From Megascapheus bottae (taxonomy: Eukaryota; Chordata; Mammalia; Rodentia; Geomyidae), in contig JANJXV010000030.1 in the NCBI GenBank assembly GCA_024803745.1, forward strand, positions 5,475,001 through 5,539,000: DNA of 64,000 nucleotides, in the 5' to 3' direction. The translations under genes were made by a program, and so were the position numbers. Shown here in pieces: positions 1 to 12,240 of this stretch. Each line of letters begins with the position of its first letter. Position 1 is the stretch's first letter. The notes below the pieces were generated by a model that did not search any database, was not told the origin of the DNA, and was given only the letters and a program-made list of their open reading frames with translations.

Positions 1-160
1 GTAAATATTTTAAAATACATACATATATAATTATATATTGCACAACCATGCTGACATTAATTTCTCAGAGTTCATACTATTAAAATGTAAATATTGCATT
101 TACTGTTAAATTATTTGTATTTATTGTTGCTTTATTTTATTAAAAATATTGGGAATTTGT

Positions 161-390
161 GAGCTTGGTGCCAGTGCTTGAAATCTTAGAGTTTGGGAGG
201 TAGAGACTTAAAAGAACTCAGGTTAAAGCTCACCTGGAAAGAAAAGTCAGTGGGACTCTATCTCCCTAATTACCAACAGAAAGCAGGGCTGGAGACATGG
301 CTTAAGTGGTAGAGTGCCTGCCCTAGCGAGCACAGGGCTTTGGGCTTTGTGTTCATGCCCCACTACCCCCTACCCTCTCCCCCCCCAAAA
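161..390 (+). mobile_element. Old dimeric SINE: B1-like left half plus ID-type right half
   Basis: The left half (161-288) is a decayed 7SL/B1-like monomer ending in the linker 'tctccctaattaccaac' shared with other dimers in this window. The right half starts at 289 and has a tRNA-like A box (TGGCTTAAGTGG) and a degraded B-box area (GTGTTCATGCCCC). The right half is the plain ID form ('gctggagacatggc...'), not the Geo form. Many substitutions indicate an old copy. SINEs are transcribed by RNA polymerase III and copied by L1 machinery. Confidence 0.7.
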
Positions 391-420
391 TACTGTGAAA
401 AATGTTCACATTTTCAAAGT

Positions 421-617
421 GTCATGGAAGGAAGGAAGGAAGGAAAGGAGGGAGGCAGGGGAAAGGGAGAAAGGAAAGAAAGAAGGGGGGAGGAATGAGG
501 GGAGGGAAGGGGAGAGAGGGAGGGAGAGGCATGGATTGGGGAGGGGAGAAGGAAGGAAAGAGAAAGGGAAGAAGGAAAGGGAAAGGATAGGAAGAGCAAA
601 ATGGAAGAAAAGAAAAG
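421..617. repeat. Purine-rich (GGAA/GGGA)n low-complexity tract
   Basis: About 200 bases almost entirely A and G on the + strand, starting as clean GGAA units and then becoming irregular. It lies about 30 bases past the 3' end of the SINE at 161-390. Open frames on both strands here are compositional artefacts. Confidence 0.9.
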
Positions 618-2477
618 ATGCAAAGAAGTATTGTGGGAATCGAATGTGCAAAAATACAATATATTAATTTTAGGCCCTTTGGCTCCAACATGAAAATGGT
701 TCAAAGGCACATGTCAATGGAAGACCTGAGGTTTGGGACTAAACACTCCTATACTTTATAGTGCTGCCTAGATAGGGAATGCGTGCTGTGACAAGAACCC
801 CCACCATCCTCGTGTGTGGCCAAGCCCGACACTTACCACTCGTATAGAAATACAAATGGATAGCCATGTCACTCTCTTGACTGGGTAACACGAGGCAGAG
901 AATACTGTTCCTTTTCATTCCCACTTGGAAAGTCTTATTATTTTAAGGCATCTCTTGCTCGGTACTACATATTTACTAGAACAATGAAGAGAATTATCTT
1001 CAGAGGAGGATGTCCTGCCTTTCAACCTGAGTCCTTTAGAAATATACCCCACTATGTCAACTCACCTTCTGAGTGGTCTTCATTTCTTCACAGGGAAGCG
1101 GAGAAATTGTCTATAAATCCTGCCAACACCAAGGACCGTTGTCCTAAGCAATCTGAAATCACAGTTGATGACAAACATGCAAACTTTTTGAAAGGATAAC
1201 TAAATGGTTTGTCTCCAAATCCCAGTTAAGATTTGGGTAAAGCATAAATGAATTATTGCTGATGTTCCAAAAGCATAGTTTATTTTTGAACCCCAGTTTA
1301 GGTCCCTCTGCTCTCAGGTGCATTTCAAAGTGATTACGTTTTATAGAGGAAATTGTGTCACGACAATAGCTAGAAATTGTAGGATCCAGGTAGAACATTC
1401 CACATCTTTCCACATGTTATGACCGCACTGTCCTATGATTATTGTTGTGACCTCTAAAGTAGCTGACAGAGAAACAAAGCCGTGTGATATAAAAAATAGT
1501 TTGTTGTTTCCCTAATCATTTCTCATACATTTCAGTATAAATGTCAAGGAAAGTTAATAAACATTTAACAAATCAATTAGGACATGTAAATGACTGCTTT
1601 GTAAATACAATGATGGCATTTTCATTTCCTCTCTCTCCTCATTTTCCAATGAGTGTGCTTGGTTTTTATTTTTTCTCCCTGACTCATTTTTATGTAGTAT
1701 TAATTTGCCTTGTGATTTTTCTAGTACAATATAGCACAAATATTCAGACTACAATAAATCTACTATCTCACCTTTCCTTTTTAAATCTAAAAACATTTTC
1801 CCATAAGACTCAAGGAATACACTTAATTAAATGTTATTCAATTTAGTGTACATGTGAGCGTGTTGTCTTCAAATCCAAATGGACATGCTTGCTTGTTCTT
1901 GGTTGATTTACATTTCCTGAATCAGCATGATCTGTTTGGTCAGTTTGTACAAAATAATTTCATGTACTAATTATGTCTAAATATAGACTTAATTTTTTAA
2001 AAAATGATAATTGATTTACACTAAAGAAAAGGCAGCAAGAAAAACACAGTTTAGAAAAAATAATGTTTCACATATCTATGGCAATCATGGACCTTACATT
2101 AAAGAGAGCTAAATTAGGAGTTCTGTTACATGCTAACACTGATATGAGTCATTTCCCTTCCATTAAAGCAGCCAAACCCCTAACTTCCTGTCCTAGGGTA
2201 TAATCTGCACCAACCAGCAGATTTCAGATCTCATTTCTGCTTCTTGGAGTTCCTCAAAAAAGGAAAAAATGTCTCAGTCTAGGTTGGTATATTCAGTGGA
2301 ATTTTAAATACTTTCAATAACAAACAAGTGCAATTAACATCAAGAATCTGATTCTAGTCAGAACTATTTCACTTTCACAGCTCTAGAATTTGCAAAGTAT
2401 GAAAAGAAAAGTGAAGTGAACATACTTACACTTTAGCAAAGGACCTATACTGGGGTCAATTTTTATCTAATTCGCAA
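618..2477. other. Unique AT-rich sequence, nothing recognised
   Basis: No repeat family, RNA gene or coding signature was recognised. The longest open frame (1,541-1,846 +, 101 codons) is rich in Phe, Leu and Ser as expected from T-rich DNA and has no recognisable domain. Confidence 0.5.
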
Positions 2478-2605
2478 ACACACAGATACAGACACACACG
2501 TGCAACATACTCATAATGAAGCAAAACAACACAAAGACACACACAAACCCAGAGACACACACCCACACACCAAGCAGAGATATAACAACTAGGACAGACA
2601 CACAG

Positions 2606-2650
<45 letters not shown>

Positions 2651-2745
2651 CTCTTTCTCTGTCTCTGTCTCTGTCTCTGTCTGTCTCTGTCTCTGTCTCT
2701 CTCTCCCTTTCTCTCTCTGTCACTGTATTGCTCTTTCTCTTTTTC
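2478..2745. repeat. Compound microsatellite: CA-rich flank, (CT)n and (CTGTCT)n
   Basis: An interrupted CA-rich stretch (2,478-2,606) leads into a pure CT run (about 2,607-2,646) and then CTGT/CTCT units to about 2,735. The + strand is almost all pyrimidine from 2,607, so it could form triplex DNA. Arg/Glu and Ser/Leu frames across it are artefacts. Confidence 0.92.
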
Positions 2746-4480
2746 ACAGAATAAAGATAAATGATTCTTTATTTCCATTTCATGGTGATTAACACCTTAC
2801 TATTTTCTTCAACAGCATAGCCAATTTTATATTTGAAGGCTAAAGGGCAAAATGTTACCTAGTTCACTGCTTTGATAATTCTGCCTTAATAAAATTACTT
2901 TTTTCTGACATTTTAACTTGTTCTGATTATACTTCATGTTATCTGTTTCCCTTTGTTCTCTTCCTTCTACCCAATGAAGGATTCACACATGTCCAGATAT
3001 TCACCCTGCCTCCATCTCATGACTTTGAAGCTTTCTCTGACATCCACGTCCTGGATTGGTATTGGCAGCCAGCACAGGATGACACCAGCTCTTCTAAGGG
3101 TGCTCATTTACACAGCCAATCTCCAGGCAATGCCTGTGGAAATCAAGCAAATGGGATCCCCTTGTCATTGGTGGACCAGCCTTAGCTATAAATATCATGT
3201 GCCAAATCCAGAGGCCAGTGAATTCAACGCTTTCAATTGTTCAGTGAAGATACATATTCTTATTGGATACTTAGCAAAACTTCCAAAATTAAGTAATACA
3301 AACATGAACTATTTGTAGGACTTTAAGCAGTAAGCAGATAAAAATGTACAAAATTATCTATAGTGATGATGATGATGATGATGTAATATGAGAACTAAAG
3401 AACAAAATTGGCAAAAAAAGAAGCTAAATAGCTGCATTTTTTGCAAAGCTAGTCAGTAGATTAAATATTTAAAACTTGACTCGGCATCATTCAGTCAGAT
3501 TTCGAATAAGTATATATTACTAAATCTGAGTGGATTTGATTATATGCTGGGTAATATTTGCAGGCATAGAAAGTCAGTTATAATAAAACTGTTCAAAGCA
3601 TTCTAAAATAAAAACTATTTTAGCCATCTGATAAGGTCAACTCAAGTTACTTTGCTTCTTTCTTAATCCTTACACACTGTTCTAAACTTTTAATGCTGAA
3701 TAAAAATCATGATGTCTGCATGTGTTTTATAGTATATTTTGGATTTAAACATTAATTAGTATCACCTTATATAAAAACAACTGATATGTCTTCAATCATG
3801 TGCACAACAGAATAGTCTATGGTACAGTCTATGAGACACAGATCTCTCTGTGTCTTCATGTAATCTCTCTTAGAATATTTGATCTTTCACATATTTTTCT
3901 GAAACTCTGCTCTAATTTTACTCCTGAAATCCTCACTGTATTTGAAACCTCCCTGCTTTTATGAAGCTTAATTTCTCTACTACTATCTGTAATAATAGCC
4001 AATCCTACATTTTAATGCTAAGCTCTAAGGCTTTGTAAATTATGAAAATAAATTGAGTAAAGGATAGCTGAAAGGTTTTGATTTGAACAAGTGGTTCAGT
4101 GTAGACCTCATAATTAAAGAGGTGAATTCTGGCAAAGCCTTGTAGGAGGTGATAAAATGGTCCCATTTCCACTCTAGGAAATAATTGTATTGAGACAGAG
4201 TGAGGAAGTGGAGGTGAAAAATGAACGACGAGCCAGCACCACCCCACCGGGAGGTCATAAAATCTTGTATGAGAGAAGAAAAATGTTCAGGTTAGTACAG
4301 GTTCTCTGATTCTGATCACATCTTGCAGGAAAATGATGAATGATTGTCGAGTACTTCGGAGGGTAAAAGGAAAAGGACGCAAGGTTGACACTGAGTTTCT
4401 AACCTTACAGAAATATAAGAAATTTTCATCGTCCAAGAGCATATGATGAATCTAAAGAAAGGACATGTTTAGGGCAATGC
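2746..4480. other. Unique AT-rich sequence with one short (GAT)n
   Basis: Unique DNA with a short (GAT) run at 3,364-3,383. A 121-codon open frame at 2,953-3,318 (+) has no recognisable motif and is of a length expected by chance. Nothing else was recognised. Confidence 0.5.
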
Positions 4481-4678
4481 CATTTTTTTTGGCAAGGGGG
4501 TCGGTCGTGGGGCTTGAACTCTGGGCCTGCGCACTGTTCCTGAGCTCTTCCACTCAAAGGTAGTTGCTCTACCACTTGAGCCACAGCACCACTTCCAGGT
4601 AAGAGTCTCACGGGGACTCAATCCTCAGATCACAGCCTCCTGAGCAGCTAGGATTACAGGTGTAAGCCACATTGGTGC
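4481..4678 (-). mobile_element. Dimeric SINE, B1-like plus Geo-type, internally deleted
   Basis: On the minus strand the A-tail is the T run at 4,482-4,490. The Geo-type tRNA-like half follows, then a B1-like half with the 7SL-type head (read on + as 'cctgagcagctaggattac'). Compared with the neighbouring copy it lacks part of the linker and of the middle of the B1 half. It sits directly before a second copy in the same orientation. Confidence 0.85.
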
Positions 4679-4685
4679 ATTAACT

Positions 4686-4926
4686 TTTTTGTTTTTTTGG
4701 TTGATTGTGGGGCTTGAACTCTGGGTCTGGGCGCTGTCCCTGAGCTCTTCTGCTCCAGGCTAGCACTCTAACACTTGAGCCATAACACCACTTCTAGTTT
4801 TCTGATGGTTAATTGGCGATAAGAGTCTGACAGACTTTCATGCCAGGCTGGCTTTGAACCTCAATTCTCAGATCTCAGCTACCTGAGTAGCTAGGATTAT
4901 AGGCGTGAGCCACCAGTTCCTGGCTC
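4686..4926 (-). mobile_element. Dimeric SINE, B1-like plus Geo-type, near full length
   Basis: Read on the minus strand: B1-like head ('gtggctcacgcctataatc'), linker with 'tcgccaattaaccatcag', then the tRNA-like half with A box ('tatggctcaagtg') and B box ('agagttcaagccc'), then an A-rich tail interrupted by G and C. It is one of the best-preserved members of this build here. Confidence 0.9.
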
Positions 4927-6256
4927 ACTTTAACTTTTAAGTTGGCTTTTCCATCACTATTTGCTTTGGGGAAGATATATTTTGAAAAAGATAAAAGGCA
5001 GGAAACAATCACTGGACCACACTATGATTTAAACAGAATAGATAATGTCAGACTGAAAGGTCCTCCCCATCAATGAAGCTGCATACATGCAGGATAAAAT
5101 TGAACATTTTTGTTTTTGAAGTTTCTTTACGTAAATGTGTCTTTATGTACTCATTCATATTTTTTTAACTCGCTTAGTCAAAAATGCAAGTAATGCATCC
5201 TCAAGCAAGGCAAGCTTATTGTGTGTTGTTATTAGGTTAGCATGATGATTGAGACAGCTGTCAGGATGCAGTTGGGTTTGGTTTGCGATTATCAGTGCAA
5301 GATGACACCAGTCAACTCGCTTGTGCGTTTGCCTCTCATCGTGGAAGAACCCAGCTGGAGCTGCTTGTTATCTGGGATGTTGGTCCATGGGGATCTCAAA
5401 AGTGGGTGGCAGAAAGGAAAGCAGGAGTGAGACAGCCATAGATCAGTAGATGTGGTATAAATCCTCTCCCTAGGGGATGGTGGAAATAAACAGATATAAA
5501 AATATGGGAAAAAATGAAAATTATCAAGATCGAAGAGCACTTAGGTCAGCAAATGGATTTCTTCCTCAGCTGTGAATAGAAAGGCACCTATTTTAGGCCA
5601 TCCCATGATCAAAGAAGATAACATCACAGCCCATTAAAAGGGGAGGAAGGAAAACACAATGTTAAGTGTCCTTCCCCTCAGATCTGCAGATGCTATTCTG
5701 CTCTAGAACTATCACGAAAACACGTTTCTTCTACTACGTTAGAGCATCCCATTCCCTTGAGTCACTGTTCTCTCCCAAAGGAGAAAACTGAATAACTTTG
5801 CTAATTGTTATGTAGAGCAATCCAGCTATTGTTCATCCACGAAAGTGTAAATCACCTATGCCAGGAAACTTGACTGACATTACCAGCCCAACAATTAAAT
5901 TATTTTCCTTCATGTTATTAAGGCAACCTGAAGTAGGAGGATTTCCATTCCAATTCCTTCTCCTCGAGTATCTTTAAAAACTATCTACTATATTGTACTA
6001 AGTAGTTCCATTGTCTGCCCCTTTCACTAGAACAAGGTTTCTGAAGTCAGTCACTGATTTATTCATTACTATTTCCTTAGTATGAAGCATTTGACTCTAC
6101 TTCTATCACTTACAAAAATTAAATCCAGATGGATTTCAAATGTAAAGGAACAACAGAAACGATAGAATTCATCAAGGAGAAAAAGAAGGATGTTGTCATG
6201 ATTTGAAGTAAATAATTCTTTAAAGAATACTCAAAGAGCACCTAGTATTAAAAAAC
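4927..6256. other. Unique sequence, nothing recognised
   Basis: AT-rich unique DNA without recognisable repeats, RNA genes or coding potential. Short opposing frames at 5,242-5,540 lack motifs. Confidence 0.5.
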
Positions 6257-6266
6257 AGACAAATGA

Positions 6267-6472
6267 CAGGCTACCAGTGGCTCACACCTGTAATCCTACC
6301 TGCTCAGGAGACGTCAAAGCCAGTCCAGGCAGAAAAATCTGTAAGTCTCTTATCTCCAATTAACTGGAAGTAGTGCTGTGGCTTAAAGTGGTAGAACTGT
6401 TAGCCTTGAGCTGAAGTGCTCAGGCAAAGTGCTACGGCCCAGAATTCAAGGCCCATGACTGACCAAAAAAAA
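6267..6472 (+). mobile_element. Dimeric SINE, B1-like plus Geo-type
   Basis: B1-like head ('gtggctcacacctgtaatcc'), shortened B1 body, linker 'tctccaattaactggaag', right half with 'gctgtggcttaaagtgg' and 'cagaattcaaggccc', then an A8 tail. Probable target-site duplication: AGACAAATGA (6,257-6,266) before and AGACAAAATGA (6,472-6,482) after, differing by one inserted base. Confidence 0.9.
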
Positions 6473-6482
6473 GACAAAATGA

Positions 6483-9400
6483 ACTTTGTCAATAACTTTC
6501 ACCAAAATATACCACTAATATGTTAAGAAGAGAAAACATTTTCATGGGAAAGATAAATTTAATTTATACAGTGCAAGATATGAATAGCCAGCACTCACAT
6601 ATATTAACATGTTATATATGTCACTATGTGTGTCATATATATCTATATATGCCAATATGTTTACAATCACTTGTATAAATATGTACATACAAATAACCAC
6701 GGAATCAAGCAATCCCATAGAAATACTGACTATATAACTGAGCAAATTCTTCACAGAAGGGAATATAACTAGCTAATAAGCATATAAAATTCCCTCCTCT
6801 AAATTAGTCAAAGGCAAATACAACTGAAGTTCAAATGGGATTTCAGCATGCACCAGTCACAATTGCTACATTTCAAATTGCCTGATTTCAGTGTCATGGA
6901 TTGGACTAAACTATGTTCAACTTAAACTTTCAGTGACTGCTTATGGAAACGCCAGTGTAGCTAACCAGTGTGCATGGTGGTCTCCTATACAGTGTAACAA
7001 CTATAACAACAACAAAACATACCTGACAGTATCACTTGTAATTTTCTTCCTAGGAAGTCAACCAAAATAAAGATGGATATGGATATGGATATATAAAACA
7101 TATGTGTAAGAATGCTTACAGTGATAGTCCTCATAATAACACTAGAGGTGGTTTGTGAACTCTTTAAACAACCTATATTTTCCATTTTGTTCAAATCATG
7201 TAGGTTTGCGGGTATCTAAAAATCTAGAATTATTTCTTAAATAACGAAAGGCTACCACTATGAGTCATGGATAAAGTTGAGCGTTGTCTTGAACCTCTGA
7301 GCAGGTGCCATTGGTAAAGATGGTCCATACCTCCTCAACTCTTCTGGAATTTGAGCTACTGAGTCTGACCACCTTGAACAGGTTTACACATTGTCATAGT
7401 TATATTTCTTATTAAAGTATTTTAAGAATATCTTTGACCCCTTCCATGAAGTTATAACCATTGACATTAAATTAAAAAAAATCAAAACCTCCTTGCAGTA
7501 GTAGAATGAGCTGTACTATGGCAAGCTGAATACGAGCTGTGAGGGAATTGTAACTTTATAGCATTCACCAGTCACTACACACTTAAGTCATTAACTTGCT
7601 GAATATTTGGGGACAGCTCAACTATGAGAAATAGTACAGGAGCCAAGGAGCCAGTACTCTCTCTCATATTAATTGCATTTGATTAATATGATGAAAAATA
7701 TCATTAAATAATTTTAATGCAGGTGTGTGGATTAAAGCTACTGGAGAGCTTCCATGACATAAACATTGACAAATGATGTGCATGTTTCAGTTTGTATAAG
7801 CAATTAATCTGATGTGCTGCATTAAAGTTAATTATTGCACTCATATTTACATGGCTGGCTCAAAATATACCCGACGATGAACATACTGCCTTGGCACAAA
7901 ATTATTTTTAACATATTATGTATTTAACATACATCAAGCTTAAAGAGAGGGAATCAGAGCAGAATTTTAATTCATTTTTTTCAGGTTAAGCTGGCTATTT
8001 TTAATGTAGTTTCCACTAGTTCCTTTTCCTTTTAATGACATTTGAACAAATCTTTGTCCTCATGTTAAAGTAAGTAAATAAACAAATAAATAACAAAGAC
8101 TAGAGTTTGTGAGGCTAGCCATGTGTTTGATGAACATATCTACTGCACCAAAGTATAAATAATAACAGACACTAAATTATTATTATACTTTTACAAATAT
8201 TTACTAGATTTTCTGCCTTCATGTTTAAGATTAAGTAAAATGTTATGCATATAGGTACATATGTATATGTACATATGGCTATAATTGCAAGCAATCATGA
8301 GTGAGTGTTCCAACCCCAATACTAGCAATGTAATGATAATAATAACTTCAATAAGTGTCAGAGTAACAGTAACTGAAGTGCTCTTTTCACTCTGGACATT
8401 GTGTAGATAATTTCTATAGATCATATAATGAAGGTATTTATTATATTTTCTCTAATATAGTTAATAATAAGGAAGCTTAATTTGTATCAGGCCAATATAG
8501 GCTTGAATACTAGTGAAGGAAATTCTGACAAAATAATCTTCATAGGACACAAATGTCACAATCTGTATGAAACAACACATTCATGCCAAGGCATGAGTAA
8601 TTACAATGTGCATCATTTTTCTCCCAGTCATTCTCATGTATGCTTTCAAAATTTAACTCCTGCAGTAAGATGAAAGTGAAGGGGAATGAAATACATTGTG
8701 AAACATTTGTAAAACCTGAGACCCAGCAAATAAATAGATGAGCAGACAACCAGATTAACAATGGTTAGCATTTATTTGTTTCATTAATTTCTGTTCATCT
8801 ATTGCTTCTTTGATATGGCGTCTGGTAGAGAATCACTTAATGTACTCTTTATGTTATCACGGGATATTTATTCTTGTTTAGCATTATTCCATTTTATTCC
8901 TTGTTATCTTTCCAGCTCTCTCGTGTGAAATTCCACACTTCTCTCCATGTACTCTCAACATTTTCCAATGGATTTTAAAAAATACATTAAGCATCATTGT
9001 TCAGAAATCTCAGCCTCATAACCACAATATCTGCAGTATCTCTACATGGTGTAGTTTACTGATCATTTTGTCTCTGAAAAAATATTTTTTCTGTTTTGCT
9101 TATTATTTCTAAATATATACCAGATAGTACATGTGAAACAAGAATACAGAGATAAATATTATTTATAATGAGACATAAAATTCAGTTTCAAGAAAAAATA
9201 TAACATTAGTTCTGAGGAAATATAATTTTCCCAGGCTTCATATGAGCCAGAGCAAAACAAACACATTTGTTTGCAAATGTAATACACCTCCTCCAGAAGC
9301 AATCTCAAAGAATGGTCAATGTAGAATGCTGGTGTTTTCAGTATTTTCCAAAAAGATAGAACAAAGGTGGTCTTCTTTAGAAAGGAAATTGTGGGAAGGC

Positions 9401-9486
9401 AACTTCAAGGAGAGAGATGAAGGGAGTAATATTTCTTTGCAGCTATTTCTGCTGCCACCCCTGTGCTAAGAATTGCCCCAGTAAAA
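6483..9486. other. Unique AT-rich sequence
   Basis: No retroposon was recognised over about 3 kb, the longest repeat-poor stretch in the first 10 kb. It has an AT-rich alternating patch at 6,596-6,665 and a homeodomain-motif-rich block at 7,690-7,900 reported as a finding. No coding signature. Confidence 0.5.
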
Positions 9487-9502
9487 GAGAATTGCCATTT
9501 CT

Positions 9503-9707
9503 TTCTTTCTTTTTTTTTTTTTGCCAGTCCTGGGCTTGAGCTCAGGGCCTGAGCACTGTCCTTGGGTTTTCTCAAGGCTAGAGCTCTACCACTTGAGCCT
9601 CAGCACCACTTCCGGCTTTTTTCTATGTATGTGGTACCAAGGAATTGAACCCGGGTCTTCATGCATGCTAGGCAAGCACTTTAACCACTAGGCCAAACTC
9701 CCAGCCC
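9503..9707 (-). mobile_element. IDL-Geo dimeric SINE, young, with exact target-site duplication
   Basis: On the minus strand the left half has the ID/tRNA-Ala-like A box (GGCCTAGTGGTTAAAG) and B box (GGGTTCAATTCC). The right half is the Geo type ('gaagtggtgctgaggctca'), followed by an A-rich tail seen as T-rich sequence at 9,503-9,522. The exact 16-bp duplication GAGAATTGCCATTTCT flanks it at 9,487-9,502 and 9,708-9,723. Intact ends and an exact duplication indicate a recent insertion. Confidence 0.96.
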
Positions 9708-9723
9708 GAGAATTGCCATTTCT

Positions 9724-11339
9724 GCAAACAAGCAGAGGATAGGGAGGGGCTTTCACTCTGCTTGCTGTTTTCACATTGCTATAAGCTCAGAATTAGCTTG
9801 GATGTTATAAATGAGTGTTTGGGGACACATGCTCTGGTTTCCTTAGACTCCGTCTCTTTAGCTGGACTCTCAGAGTGAGAGATTAAGACAGTCTACATGG
9901 AATCTGACCTGCGATTGGTTCTTTGTTTTGCTAGGATTACTTTTCACGGTTATGACTGGCTTTAATTTCCCCCGAAAACTTAGATAGAGAATAGTAGTTG
10001 TTGGGATGTTGTCTTCCATGTTCCCAGCCATCTGTATGTGCCTGAGCACATTGGTGACCCTCTTTGTATGCTCTGGCCTCCTCCAGTGGTGGAAGGTTGT
10101 GCATGGTATTTTACATCCACTGGTCAGGCCCCAGAGATGGGCAGAGGAGGAGGGAACTCTCCATGGTCCTGGTCCAGCCTTGGTCTAGGCAGATCCTGGA
10201 GTGCAGAGGTGAGAATTGCCCATTCATTCTGACTCTTGTCCTCACAGAAGCTACACCCTGCCTTTGCCATTGGAAGATATGGTAGTAGGTCTTCAACTGC
10301 ACAGTTTCCAGCCCTTCCTCTAGGCTAGAGTCTTGTTTTTCTTTATCCTTCCACTACTTAGGTGGAATTACATGTGGACATAGGATAACAGAGCTTTCCA
10401 TTATCCCCCTGGCAGCTTTAGACTACATGTCTTATTTTTTCCCCCATTTTCTAATACTAAAGCCTTTTCCAGTCCCTGATCATGCTCTTTCTCGTGAATA
10501 TCCAATTAAAGCACAACGAATGGCACTTTCAGGTACATAAAGAATTCTCCTGAGTCTATTTCTATGGGCAATAGCAATTATTTTCTTTCCCAAGTAGTGA
10601 GTTTAAAGTGATAGCCCAGTGTTACCGTAACCTGCATGCCTGTATTCTGTGTTTGAGCGAATTGTCATATTCTATGGCCATTCTGCCTGGGCACTTCCAC
10701 AAATTTCTTCTTCTCGCCAATTATGCAATTTTGTGTGGGAGTTTTTCACTTGTTTTAAGTAAGGAATCTCTGCATGATTATGTATTAGCCATCTCCACCA
10801 AACACTGATTTCTGCTTGAGATGTATTTTGTCACGCACATATAACATTCCTCTGTGTAGACTAGAGAGTGTACAAATTTTCTTTATAGCTATGGAGACCT
10901 TTAACAACCTTTGTTAAGCAGGAATCTCTAATCCTTACATTTTCCTGGTGGTGGTCTAGAGTCATGCAAGTGTGTGAAGACAGGGAGGACTTTAATAATG
11001 CAGCAGGTACAAGTGAATGTAATTAGGCTAACTGGAAGATGGAATGGGTGGTGCTCACGCCCTTACCATCCTATAGAACAGTGATTTAGTCAGCTGTTCT
11101 AACATACCAGGTATCATAATATCTAATTCTTTAATTATATCTTCACTATTTATTTATTTTCTCACACTACAGATAAATGCTCCCTGAGGGTATGGTAGAC
11201 AATTTATTCTTTTAATTCCCTTTTGGCATTTTGAAAACAGAATAATGCATGGACAAATTAGGTAATCTGCCACAGCAAAATTGCATAAGACATGTAGGTA
11301 AACATACACCATAATGTATATATCATATTTTAATATTTT
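9724..11339. other. Unique sequence, nothing recognised
   Basis: The block 10,000-10,310 is GC-richer and open in several frames (60-73 codons on +, 63 on -), but no domain or splice structure can be argued. The rest is AT-rich unique DNA. Confidence 0.5.
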
Positions 11340-11850
11340 TTACCTTTTCTTCATCAACCTCTGATCTATTATTCTTCTGTCTTTATCAGATTTTGTTGAA
11401 AGTTATATTGCCTTTGTAAAATTGGGTAGGTCTTTTATCTTTTTCCTGAGGCCTGAAATAATTTGACTTTCTAAAAGCTCTCTTTCTTAAAGGTTATATA
11501 AATTCATGTTACATAAATCTCAGCTGGGAATCCATCTGTTCTCAGTGCCTTTTTCAATGGTAGATCTTTAAGCGTCTTTTTCTAAACTCTCTTATGGTAA
11601 CTGATGTATTTAAGTTTCCCCTTTTTTCTTGAGTGAATTTTGGCAATACATATTTTGCTGGGAAATCATCCATTTCCTCTAAACTTTCAAATGTCTTGTC
11701 AGAAAGTTTGGTATATATTTTTATGACTTCTTTAATCACTTCAAAATGTATGAGTCTTCTTGGTTTTCCACTCCTAATTTGGTGTATTTTTGTCTTTTTC
11801 CATTTTTTTGTTAAAGCAGTTCATGTGGCATTAGTATAATTGAATGGACT
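11340..11850 (-). mobile_element. Old L1 fragment (ORF2, before and into the RT domain), inverted
   Basis: The minus-strand frame at 11,554-11,739 reads 'FESLEEMDDFPAKY', matching the conserved L1 ORF2 stretch just upstream of the reverse transcriptase. After a frameshift, 'RTDGFPAE' matches the start of the RT domain. It lies next to a + strand L1 3' piece at 11,870-12,220. The head-on arrangement fits twin-priming inversion of one insertion. Confidence 0.75.
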
Positions 11851-11869
11851 TTCATTGGGAGACTGCTGT

Positions 11870-12220
11870 AAAATTAGAAAATCGCACGTGTAGGTGAGGG
11901 TGTGGGGAGGTGGAAATATTCGTGCACTGTTGGTGGGTAGGTAGAATGCTGTCACTAGTGTGGGAAAGAATATTATGGGTTCTCACAGAAGTAAAAATTA
12001 GAACTAGCATATGATACAGCAATACCACATTTCAGAATGTACCCAAAATAATTAAAACATACTCTTGGAGAGATAGCTGGATACCCATGTTCATTTCTGG
12101 CATTAAACACAATAGTTAAAACATAAACAGCGCAATTGTCTATTAGCTAATGAATGGATAAGTTGTGAAGCATATGCAAAAGAGAGAGGGCTAATTTCCC
12201 TGAAGAGGAAAATTGCATGT
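11870..12220 (+). mobile_element. Old L1 fragment (3' end of ORF2)
   Basis: DNA such as 'gtgcactgttggtgggtagg', 'tgatacagcaataccacat' and 'ctaatgaatggataagttg' matches the conserved 3' part of mammalian L1 ORF2. Many substitutions and no open frame; an old, dead copy. Confidence 0.8.
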
Positions 12221-12240
12221 ATTCATGATGAGCTATCATG

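Noticed and set aside
402..710. Several overlapping frames on both strands rich in Lys/Arg/Glu or Phe/Leu/Pro
   Set aside because: They are translations of the purine-rich tract and differ only by frame.
2467..2778. Arg/Asp/Glu-rich 103-codon frame and its Ser/Leu counterpart
   Set aside because: Direct translation of CT/CTGT microsatellite on the two strands.
10000..10310. Possible exon open in several frames
   Set aside because: Openness in all frames points to local GC content, not coding; no splice sites or domain can be argued.
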